Origin: Trebonia sp963811335
GTDB lineage: Bacteria; Actinomycetota; Actinomycetes; Streptosporangiales; Streptosporangiaceae
Assembly (NCBI GenBank): GCA_963811335.1
Contig: CAWERB010000034.1
Location: forward strand, 124,001 to 188,000
DNA length: 64,000 bases
Direction of reading: 5' to 3'
Positions 1 through 8,100 of this stretch are shown here, in pieces. The translations under genes were made by a program, and so were the position numbers. How positions within the stretch are numbered: the first letter of the stretch is position 1; each line of letters opens with the position of its first letter. Below the pieces are notes generated by a model. It ran no database searches and was not told the origin of the DNA. It saw only the letters and a list, made by a program, of their open reading frames with translations.

Positions 1-46
1 CCCCGGCCGCCTCGCGGTATTACTTCTGGGCGGCACACCGGCCGGC

Positions 47-2299
47 CTAGTCGTCGTACTCGGCGATGACCTCCGCGCCCAGCTCGCGCTTGATGAGGGC
101 CATGCCGGTGAGCTCGTTGATCGCCGGGGCGGACATGTCCTCGTCATCCGGGTCAAAATCCTCGTCATCCGGTGACGGGGGCGGCGGCAACGGCGGCAGG
201 TCGCCGCCGGCGCTGACCGGGCTGCCGAACGGGGGCGTGCCTGCGCCCGGGCCGAACCCGGCCGCCCCCACAGGCGGGCCGGCCGTGGCGGCGGCGTTGC
301 CGGGGCCCTGACGGTATGAGTCCCCGGTCGCCGACGCGGCCCCTGGTGCCGCGGCACCGCTTGCCGCGACAGCGGCGTCCGGCGGTGGGGCGACGGGCGG
401 CTGCCCGGTTGCCTGACGGTCCGGCGGCTGGCCGGACGGCGACGCCTGGCCGGGCGACGGCGGCTGGCCGTATCCGGACGGCTGCTGACCGTTGGGCGCG
501 GAGGGCGCCGACGGCTGGCCCGGACGCCGGCCTGCCGACGGGGCGTCGCCGCCGCCGGTTACCGCCCGGATCACCACGTTGACGCCGAACATGGTGACGA
601 TCGCCTGCTTGAGCAGGTCCTCGTACTTGCTGCCCTGGAAGCCCTTCACGTCGCCCTGGCGCGGGAAGCGGAGGGTGAGCACCCCTTCGTCGAAGGAGGC
701 CACGCTCGCGTTGCCGATCACGATCGCGGCGACCCGGCCCTTGGCCTTGATCGCCTCGACCAGGCCTGGCCATGCCTGCCTGAGCACGTCGATGGTCACG
801 GAGCCGCGCGGCTCGGCGGGAGCCGCCGGGGCACCGGGAGCCCCCGGAGCATGCGTGAACGCGGGCGCGGGCCGTTGCGGAGCGGCCGGCGACTGCGCGG
901 CCGGCGACTGCCCGGTCTGGGGCCCAGCGGCCGGCGGCTGCGCGGCGTCCGCCGCACCGGACGGCTGCGGGCGTCCCTGCGCACCGGGGGCCGCGGCGTC
1001 CGCGGCCGCGCCGCTTGCTGGGGTCATGCCGGGGTCCGGAGCAGGCCGCACCCGTTCTGGATACTGCTGGCCCGCACCTGCGGCGGCGGCCGCGCCCGCC
1101 TCCAGCCGCTCGAGGCGGGCGAGCACCGACCGCTCGTCGCTCGCCGCGGCCGGCAGCAGCACCTGCGCGCACATCAGCTCGAGCAGCAGCCGCGGCGACG
1201 TGGCGCCGCGCATCTGGTCGAGGCCGACGGCGACGATGTCGGCGGCGCGGGTGAGCGACGCCAGGCCGTACCGCTCGGCCTGGCCGCGCAGCGCGTCGGC
1301 GCGGTCCGGCGGCACCTCGAGCAGCCCGCTGCTGACCGCGTCGGGCACCGAGGCGAGCACGATCAGGTCGCGGAACCGGTCGAGCATGTCGGTCGCGAAC
1401 CGGCGCGGCTCGTGACCGCCCTCGATGACCCGGTTCACCGCGCGGAACACCGCCGCGCCGTCGGCCGCCGCGAACGCGTCCACGATCTCGTCGAGCAGGC
1501 TCGCGTCGGTGTAGCCGAGCAGCGAGACCGCGCGGTCGTACCTGATCCCGTCCGCGTCGGAGCCGGCCAGCAGCTGGTCGAGTATGGACAGCGTGTCACG
1601 CGCGGAGCCGCCGCCCGCGCGGACCACGAGCGGCAGCACCGCCGGGTCGAACGGCACTTGCTCGGAGTTGAGTATCTCCTCGGCGAGCTCGCGCATCACC
1701 GACGGCGGCATGAGCCGGAACGGGTAATGATGCGTCCGCGACCTGATCGTCGGGATGACCTTCTCCGGCTCGGTGGTCGCGAAGATGAACTTAAGGTGCG
1801 GCGGCGGCTCCTCGACGAGCTTGAGCAGGGCGTTGAAGCCCTGCTGCGTCACCATGTGCGCCTCGTCGATGATGTAGATCTTGTAGCGGCCGGCGACCGG
1901 GGCGTAGAACGCCCGCTCCCGCAGGTCGCGGGCGTCGTCCACGCCGCCGTGGCTGGCCGCGTCGATCTCGATCACGTCGATGCTGCCGGGCCCGGACGGC
2001 GCGAGCGCGACGCACGAGTCGCATACGCCGCACGGGTCGGGCGTGGGGCCGTTGACGCAGTTCAGGCTTCTGGCGAGGATGCGCGCGCTTGACGTCTTGC
2101 CGCAGCCGCGCGGGCCGCTGAACAGGTAGGCATGGTTGATCCGGCCGCTGCGCAGCGCCTGGCGGAGCGGTTCGGTGACGTGATCCTGGCCGCGGACTTC
2201 GGCGAAGGTGGCGGGGCGGTACTTGCGGTACAGGGCCAGGGACTGCCTGGGGGCCTCGTCGCCCCGGCCCGCCCCGGTCGCTTGGGAGTCTGCCGCCAT
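47..2299 (-). CDS. dnaX: DNA polymerase III subunit gamma/tau
   Basis: This is the clamp-loader ATPase that loads the sliding clamp and, as tau, links polymerase cores. The N-terminal AAA+ domain has a P-loop (GPRGCGKT, residues 62-69), zinc-binding cysteines at C81, C90, C93 and C96, and a Walker B box IIDEAH at 143-148. After about residue 385 comes a long Pro/Ala/Gly/Gln-rich linker around a small folded domain (RGSVTIDVLRQAWPGLVEAI) and an acidic C-terminal tail, typical of actinobacterial tau. The 750 aa length fits that group. The ATG start has a GAGG a few bases upstream. The SRP RNA gene lies directly upstream on the same strand, a common bacterial arrangement. No frame break is seen. 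Confidence 0.97.
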   Translation of the reverse strand: MAADSQATGAGRGDEAPRQSLALYRKYRPATFAEVRGQDHVTEPLRQALRSGRINHAYLFSGPRGCGKTSSARILARSLNCVNGPTPDPCGVCDSCVALAPSGPGSIDVIEIDAASHGGVDDARDLRERAFYAPVAGRYKIYIIDEAHMVTQQGFNALLKLVEEPPPHLKFIFATTEPEKVIPTIRSRTHHYPFRLMPPSVMRELAEEILNSEQVPFDPAVLPLVVRAGGGSARDTLSILDQLLAGSDADGIRYDRAVSLLGYTDASLLDEIVDAFAAADGAAVFRAVNRVIEGGHEPRRFATDMLDRFRDLIVLASVPDAVSSGLLEVPPDRADALRGQAERYGLASLTRAADIVAVGLDQMRGATSPRLLLELMCAQVLLPAAASDERSVLARLERLEAGAAAAAGAGQQYPERVRPAPDPGMTPASGAAADAAAPGAQGRPQPSGAADAAQPPAAGPQTGQSPAAQSPAAPQRPAPAFTHAPGAPGAPAAPAEPRGSVTIDVLRQAWPGLVEAIKAKGRVAAIVIGNASVASFDEGVLTLRFPRQGDVKGFQGSKYEDLLKQAIVTMFGVNVVIRAVTGGGDAPSAGRRPGQPSAPSAPNGQQPSGYGQPPSPGQASPSGQPPDRQATGQPPVAPPPDAAVAASGAAAPGAASATGDSYRQGPGNAAATAGPPVGAAGFGPGAGTPPFGSPVSAGGDLPPLPPPPSPDDEDFDPDDEDMSAPAINELTGMALIKRELGAEVIAEYDD

Positions 2300-2320
2300 G
2301 ACCTCATCCTAGAAAGAAGA

Positions 2321-2410
2321 GGGACCCCCCGCGCACCCGTCAGAGCCCGCGTACCCTTGCTGCCTTCCGGCCCTGGGGGGGTTGGCGAGGTAACGCCGCA
2401 CGGGGGGTCG
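2321..2410 (-). ncRNA. ffs: Small (4.5S-type) signal recognition particle RNA
   Basis: Read on the minus strand, the segment has the hallmark helix-8 sequence CAGGGCCGGAAGGCAGCAAG with the GGAA tetraloop and symmetric-loop AGCAG. It is enclosed by complementary ends (GACCCCCC at the 5' side, GGGGGGTC at the 3' side), giving one long hairpin of about 90 nt. This is the short SRP RNA lacking an Alu domain. It binds Ffh and guides membrane-protein targeting. It sits just upstream of dnaX. The ends are inferred from the terminal pairing and may be off by a few bases. Confidence 0.93.
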
Positions 2411-2545
2411 GTAGGTAAGTCTAGCCACCCCTGGCACCACTCGCGCCGGTTGGGCCCTAGACCGGCCCTAGACCGCACTCAGCCGGACTCGGCCGCGCGG
2501 GCCCGACGGCGCAAGCTGTGCCGAATCTCCGGTAAGCTACCCGGC

Positions 2546-2630
2546 GGAGGACTCGCCTAGTGGCCTAGGGCGCACGCTTGGAAAGCGTGTTGGGTGCAAG
2601 CCCTCGCGGGTTCGAATCCCGCGTCCTCCG
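2546..2630 (+). tRNA. tRNA-Ser (anticodon GGA)
   Basis: The cloverleaf has a 7 bp acceptor stem (GGAGGAC with GTCCTCC), a long variable arm typical of class II tRNAs, T loop TTCGAAT and anticodon stem CACGC/GCGTG. The anticodon GGA is at 2580-2582, reading UCC and UCU. The discriminator base is G at 2630, as usual for serine. CCA is not encoded. Confidence 0.95.
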
Positions 2631-3003
2631 CTCGGTCACCCTTGTTCGCTGGGCTTCGCCTAGCTTCCCCCGCTCGCGGAGGATGATTCCTGGGAGGGAC
2701 CACCCCCGGAACCCCCCGATGCGGGCAATGCCCGCAGCCGTGCCGCAGCACCTGCCTGACCGGCGCCGTCGCTCACCGACTCAGGTGACGCAACGGGACT
2801 GCAACCGCGCGCGGAGGCCCGTGACGTTGGGGCGGCGTCACCGCGGTTTTCCTCGCCACTTTGGTTTCCCCACAAGGGTTCGGGAAGCAGATGCCTGCTG
2901 CGGGTGAGCCCTCAGAGTAAGGGGTATCCACTTCCGGGATGTCTTTCTTACATAGATACGCATGGTAAGAAGTCACCGGCACGTTTTACGAGGAAAGGCG
3001 CGG
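2631..3003 (+). other. Leader/intergenic region upstream of the first KimA-like transporter
   Basis: No convincing gene lies in these 373 bases. Two structured elements are visible. One is a hairpin GCGGGC-AAT-GCCCGC at 2721-2735. The other is an inverted repeat TTCTTAC/GTAAGAA at 2945-2971 just before the start codon. Because KimA homologues in Bacillus are controlled by a c-di-AMP (ydaO-type) riboswitch, I looked for that consensus but could not recognise its conserved segments. The region may still be a long untranslated leader. Confidence 0.35.
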
Positions 3004-5448
3004 ATGGTGGCCAAGGCCAAGCCTGCGGGAACGCTCGACAGGAGCGGACAGGGCGCCCGCCAGCCGGTGAGTCAGCACACGAGCCAGCCGGACCCCTTCT
3101 GGTACACGGCGAAGCGAAAGCTGCTAGGGCCGCCGCTGGTCAACGAGGAGCTCGCCGAGCAGCGGCTGTCGAAGCCGCTCGCGCTCGGCGTGCTGTCGCC
3201 CGACGGCATCTCCTCGTCGGCGTACGGCACCGAGGAAATCCTCATCGCGCTGCTGCCGATGGCCGGCCTTGCGGCGTTCACCTTGATCCTGCCGATGACG
3301 CTGGTCATCTTGTTTGTGATGACGCTCGTGGTGCTCTCCTACCGCGAGGTCGTCATGGTCTACATCCGGCCGGGCGGCTCGTACGTCGTGGCCCGGGAGA
3401 ACTTCGGCCCGCGTATCGCGCAGGTCTGCGCGGTGGCGCTGCTCATTGACTACGTAGTGACCGTCGCGGTGCAGATCGCGGCCGGCACCGCCGCCGTGGC
3501 GTCCGCGATCCCCGCCGTCGGCCCGTACAAGCTGGAAATCTGCGTCGGCGTCGTCCTGCTCATGTGCTACGGCAACCTGCGCGGGATCAAGGAGGCGGGC
3601 AAGTCATTCGCCGTGCCCACCTACCTGTTCGCCGGCTCAGTGATCCTGATGATCATCGTCGGCCTGGTCCGCGAGGTCATCGGCAACCTGCACCCCATCG
3701 ACCCGCACACGCTGCACGGCACCTACGCCATCGGAACGGGCACCGAGGGACTCATCACCGGCGTGATGATCTTCACGCTGCTGCGCGCGTTCGCCAACGG
3801 CGGCGCGTCACTGACCGGCATCGAGGCGGTCAGCGACGCGGTTGGCGCCTTCCACCCGCCGGAGGGCAGGAACGCCCGCCAGGTCCTCGTCACCGAGGGC
3901 GTCATCCTCGGCGTGCTCGTGGCGGGCATCGGCTGGCTCGCGCACACCACCCACGCCACCCCGTACATCAGCGGGTACCCGACGGTACTCGCGCAGGAAG
4001 CGCAGATCGTCTTCGGCAGCGCCTTCATCGGGCACACAATGTTCTACCTGGTGCAACTGGCGACCATGCTGATCCTCTACACCGGCGGCAACACGAGCTT
4101 CAACGGCTTCCCGTTCCTGACCAGCTACGTGGCGGGCGACTCGTTCCTGCCCCGGTGGCTGCTCAAGCGGGGGCACCGGCTGGTCTTCTCCAACGCGATC
4201 ATCCTGCTCACGGTCACCTCGGTGGCGCTGCTGATCATCAAGGACGCGGACGTCAACAGCCTGGTGCCGCTGTACGCGATCGGCGTGTTCACCGCGTTCA
4301 CGATGGCCGGCTTCGGCATGGCTAAGTTCCACCACACGCGCCGCGAGCCGGGCTGGCGGCATAAGTTCTACATCAACTTCGCCGCGGGCGCGCTGTCCGC
4401 GGTCGTCGTGGCCATCTTTGCCGTGGTGAAGTTCACTGAGGGCGCCTGGGTAGTGCTCGTGCTGTTCGCGGTCTTCGTCCCCGCGCTGATCAGGCTGAAC
4501 GCCGAGTACCGCGGCGAGGCCGAGGTGCTTGATACGGTCAGCGGCGAGCAGGCGCCACCTCCGCCGCACTACACCCGCCGGGTGGTCTACGTATTCGTGG
4601 ACAGCTTCGACCTGGCCACGCTGGCCGCGCTGCGCTACGCCAGGTCGCTACGGCCCACCCAGATCCGCGCCGTGCACTTCGTCATCGACAGCCTGCGCGC
4701 GGAGAAGCTGCGGGACAAGTGGACCCGGGCCGACCGCGGCGTCGCGCTCGACTTCATCGACTGCCCCGACCGCCGGCTGATCAAGGCGGCGACCGACCTG
4801 GCCGAGCGGGAGGTGGAAGATCCCGGCACGCACGTCACGGTGATCCTGCCGCGGCGCAGCTACTCGCCGCTGCTCGGCCGCCTGCTGCATGACCGCACGG
4901 CGGACAAGATCGCCGCGGCCGTCAGCCGGATCCCGCGGTCCGCCGCGACCATCGTGCCCTACGACGTGCCGAGCCGGGTCGCGGTGCTGCAGGCGAAGCA
5001 CGCGTCCGCCAAGGCCGGCAAGGCCGACGGGACCGACGCCGTGGTCACCGCGCCCGCCACGGCCAGGGCGGAAGACGTGCCAGCCACCGCGCAGGAACTG
5101 GCGCGCGAGTCCGACGTGGTGCCCGCGCACAGCGCGCCAGGGCACTCAGGCAACGGCGCCGCCAGGCCGGGCGTCGCCATGATCGGGACCGTCACCGGCG
5201 GCAAGGTCACCGTGGAGGGCAAGGTCCGGGTCGTGGAGATCCGCCCGGTCGAGCGCAACTCGGTGCTCGCGATCGAGATCAACGACTCGACGGGCAACCT
5301 GACCGCGATGTTCTACGGCAGGTCGCACATTCCCGGTGTGATCTGCGGCGCCCGCGTCCGGTTCACCGGCTCCGCGCGCATCCGCGGCGGCCAGCCGGTG
5401 ATGATCAACCCCGCCTACGAGCTGGTATCGCTGGGCGAGGAGGGCTAG
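3004..5448 (+). CDS. KimA-like potassium transporter (APC superfamily) with USP-like and C-terminal OB-fold domains
   Basis: The predicted integral membrane cation transporter is 814 aa. Residues about 30-480 resemble KimA: the entry motif KRKLLGPPL, then ALGVLSPDGISSSAYGTEE, many hydrophobic helices, and GGNTSFNGFP. Residues about 524-670 form a HUP/universal-stress-protein-like domain (VVYVFVDSFDLATLAALRYAR, then PDRRL and LLGRLLHDRTADKIA). After a low-complexity linker, residues about 725-812 form a small OB-fold (VEGKVRVVEIRP, LTAMFYGRSHIPGV, PVMINPAYEL). KimA imports K+ and is inhibited by c-di-AMP; the same role here is inference. The ATG at 3004 is preferred over an upstream in-frame ATG at 2962 because GAGGAAAGG precedes it. 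A paralogue lies convergently 10 bp away. Confidence 0.85.
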   Translation: MVAKAKPAGTLDRSGQGARQPVSQHTSQPDPFWYTAKRKLLGPPLVNEELAEQRLSKPLALGVLSPDGISSSAYGTEEILIALLPMAGLAAFTLILPMTLVILFVMTLVVLSYREVVMVYIRPGGSYVVARENFGPRIAQVCAVALLIDYVVTVAVQIAAGTAAVASAIPAVGPYKLEICVGVVLLMCYGNLRGIKEAGKSFAVPTYLFAGSVILMIIVGLVREVIGNLHPIDPHTLHGTYAIGTGTEGLITGVMIFTLLRAFANGGASLTGIEAVSDAVGAFHPPEGRNARQVLVTEGVILGVLVAGIGWLAHTTHATPYISGYPTVLAQEAQIVFGSAFIGHTMFYLVQLATMLILYTGGNTSFNGFPFLTSYVAGDSFLPRWLLKRGHRLVFSNAIILLTVTSVALLIIKDADVNSLVPLYAIGVFTAFTMAGFGMAKFHHTRREPGWRHKFYINFAAGALSAVVVAIFAVVKFTEGAWVVLVLFAVFVPALIRLNAEYRGEAEVLDTVSGEQAPPPPHYTRRVVYVFVDSFDLATLAALRYARSLRPTQIRAVHFVIDSLRAEKLRDKWTRADRGVALDFIDCPDRRLIKAATDLAEREVEDPGTHVTVILPRRSYSPLLGRLLHDRTADKIAAAVSRIPRSAATIVPYDVPSRVAVLQAKHASAKAGKADGTDAVVTAPATARAEDVPATAQELARESDVVPAHSAPGHSGNGAARPGVAMIGTVTGGKVTVEGKVRVVEIRPVERNSVLAIEINDSTGNLTAMFYGRSHIPGVICGARVRFTGSARIRGGQPVMINPAYELVSLGEEG

Positions 5449-5458
5449 CGCCTGACGG

Positions 5459-7982
5459 CTACTCACCCCGCGGCAGCAACTCGTACGCCGGGTTGATCAT
5501 GGCCGGGCCGTCCGCGCGCATGGCCACCTTCCCGGCGAGCCTGACGCGGGCGCCGGGCTCGAACCCGGGGATGCTCGTCCTGCCGTAGAACTTGGCGGTG
5601 AGCGTCCCTGTCTCGTCCGCGACCGTGGCGTCGAACACGCAGCTGTTCTCGACCGGGTGAATCTCCACCGACCGGACCTTGCCCTCGACGGTCGCCTTCC
5701 GCGCCCCGTTCAGCTCGCTGATCGCGGTAACCCCGGCCCGGCGCGCGGCTGACCGCGGTGGTCCCGTCGCGCGCCGGGGTGCCGCCCGGCGACGGCGCAG
5801 GCTCTCGCTTGAGCAGAACGGCGGCGTTTACTCCCGTATCGCCAGTCGGGGACCCGGTTCGGTCGCCAGCCCGGGTCCCGTTGCCGTCCGGCCCGGCGCC
5901 AGCGGGCTGCGCTCCGTCGACGGGCTGAGCGCGCCGGCCGACTCCGGGCTGGGTGCCGTCGGCTGGCTGCGCGGTGAGGCGCGCGGCGTGCCTGGCGTGC
6001 AGCAGGTGCACCCGGCTCTCCACGTCGAACGGGATGATCATGGCGGCGGCGTTGGGCACCTGGCTGACCACCTCAGCGATCTTGTCCGCCGTGCGGTCGT
6101 GCAGGATGCGGCCGAGCAGCGGCGCGTATCTGCGCCGCGGCAGCACGACGGTGACCTGCGTGCTCTTCTGCGCCGCCTCGCGGCTGACGAGCTCAACGGA
6201 CGCGCGGGTGAGCCGCCGGTCCGGGGTGTCGATCATCTCGAGCGGGATGTCCTGCCCGAACCTGACCCACTTCTCGTGCAGACTCTGCGCCCGGGCGCCG
6301 TCGATGACAAAGTGCACGGCGCGCAGCGTGGTGGGCCGCAGGCCGCGCGCGTACCTGATCGCGGCCAGGGTGGCGAGGTCCACGTCGTCCGCGAAGATCA
6401 GCACCACGCGGCGGCTGTAGTTCGGCTGCCTTGGCGGGATGCCGGCGTCACGCCTGCCGCCGATGTTCTCCAGGACCTCCGCCTCCATCCGGTACTCCCT
6501 GTTGAGCCGGATGAGCAGGAAGACCATGACAGGGAAGACGATCACGATCAGCCAGGCGCCCTCGGTGAACTTCACGACCGCGAAGATCACGACCACGAGC
6601 GCGGTGTAGATGGCGGCGGTCCCGTTGATGATCCTTCTGCGCCGCCAGCCGCGTTCCTTCACCCGCTTGTGGTACTTGGCCATGCCGAAGCCGGCCATGG
6701 TGAACCCGGTGAAGACGCCGATCGCGTAGAACGGGATCAGATGGTTGACGTTGGCACCCACGAGGATCAGCATCGCCAGCGAGATCACGGTGAGGACGAT
6801 GATGCCGTTGGACAACACGAGCCGGTGGCCGCGCTTGGTCAGCCAGCGCGGCAGGAACGAGTCGCCCGCGACGAAGCTGGCCAGGAATGGGAAGCCGCTG
6901 AAGCTGGTGTTACCGCCGGTGAACAAGATCAAGGCGGTGGCAATCTGGACCACGAAGTACATGAAATGGCCGACGTTGCCGAAGACGATGTCCGCCTCCT
7001 GCGCGAGCACCGTGGGGTATCCGGCCGCGTAGGGTATCGCGTGGGTGACGTGCGATATCCAGGAGATCCCGGCGATCAGGAACGCGACGATCGACCCCTG
7101 GGTGATCAGGATCTGCCTGGCGTTCCTGCCCTCCGGCGGGCGGAGCGCGCTCACCGCGTTGGAGACCGCCTCGATGCCGGTAAGCGACGAGCCACCATTG
7201 GCGAAGGCCTTGGCCAGCACGTAGATCATGCCGATAGAGAGCAGTCCCTCGGCGCTGTGCCCGACGGGGTAGGTGGCGCCCGGGTAAGAGTGCACGTCCG
7301 GCAGCCCGGTAGTCAGCTCGCGTATGATCCCGATGACGATCATCAGCCCGACCGACCCGGAGAACAGGTAAGTGGGCAGCGCGAACGAGCGCCCCGCCTC
7401 GCGGATGCCCCGAAGGTTGCCATAGCACATGATCAGCACGGCGACCACCGAGATGACCGTCAGGATGTGCGAGCCGATGACCGGGATGTTGCCAAGCTGC
7501 GGGAATGCCGACACGATGGCGGCGCTGCCCGCCGCGACCTGCACGGCGACCGTGACCACGTAGTCGATGAGCAGGGCGACCGCGGCGACCTGGGCTACCC
7601 GGGGACCGAAGTTCTCCCTGGCGACCACGTATGAGCCGCCCGCCCGGGTATAGACGGAGACGACCTCGCGGTAGGAGAGCACGACGAGCGCGATGCCGGC
7701 GAGGACTACCAACGTCATCGGCAGGATCAGCGTGAACGCGGCCAGGCCGACCGCTGGGAGCAGCTCGATGAGGATCTCCTCGGTGCCGTACGCGGCGGAG
7801 GAAATGCCGTCGCAGGACAGCACGCCGAGGGCGAGCGGGCGGGACAGCCGCTGCTCGCTCATCTGCTCGTTGACAAGCGGCGGCCCGAGCAGCTTCCGCT
7901 TGAGCGTGTAGCTGAACGTCTCGCGCGGTCCGCTGCTCGGCATAACGTCGCCGGCAAGCTCGTCAGGGAGTTGATTAATCAT
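5459..7982 (-). CDS. Second KimA-like potassium transporter with USP-like and OB-fold domains (frameshifted)
   Basis: This is a paralogue of the convergent gene at 3004-5448, with the same order: KRKLLGPPL, SSAAYGTEE, membrane helices, USP-like domain from about residue 520 (RRVVLIFADDVDLATLAAIRYAR), linker, OB-fold (VEGKVRSVEIHP, LTAKFYGRTSIPG, PAMINPAYEL). The OB-fold is out of frame with the permease: one surplus base near 5725-5750, in a run of C and G, separates them. Removing it gives 840 aa. The frame change falls in the linker between the USP-like and OB domains. The ATG at 7982 is preceded by AAGGA. The gene is divergent from the KdpD-like kinase, so the two share an upstream region. 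Confidence 0.82.
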
Positions 7983-7987
7983 CGCGT

Positions 7988-8059
7988 CCTTAACGCTAGG
8001 TGTGCACTTCCCCGATGGCCGCAAGTGCCGCGTTAAGCCTAGTGAGCTGGGCGTTAAGG
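7988..8059. promoter_or_regulatory. Candidate operator: three GCGTTAAG sites in the shared promoter region
   Basis: Within the 118 bp between the divergent transporter (start 7982) and sensor kinase (start 8101), the octamer GCGTTAAG occurs at 8030-8037 and 8051-8058, exactly 21 bp or two helical turns apart. It also occurs in reverse orientation at 7989-7996. Direct repeats on one helix face are typical of OmpR/PhoB-family response regulators, and a KdpE-like regulator is encoded two genes away. That this is its binding site is inference. Confidence 0.45.
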
Positions 8060-8100
8060 ATCCGTCAAGACCGGTCACTACGCCGCGGCCAGGGGATGAA

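Noticed and set aside
851..2092. 413 codon plus-strand open frame opposite dnaX
   Set aside because: It is an antisense shadow of dnaX with Arg/His-rich composition.
2631..3003. c-di-AMP (ydaO-type) riboswitch upstream of the KimA-like gene
   Set aside because: Expected from Bacillus kimA, but the conserved riboswitch segments could not be recognised on either strand. A covariance-model scan would decide.
5679..7634. 651 codon plus-strand open frame opposite the second KimA-like gene
   Set aside because: It has antisense shadow composition (Asp/Arg/Glu/His rich) and the minus strand encodes a clear transporter.
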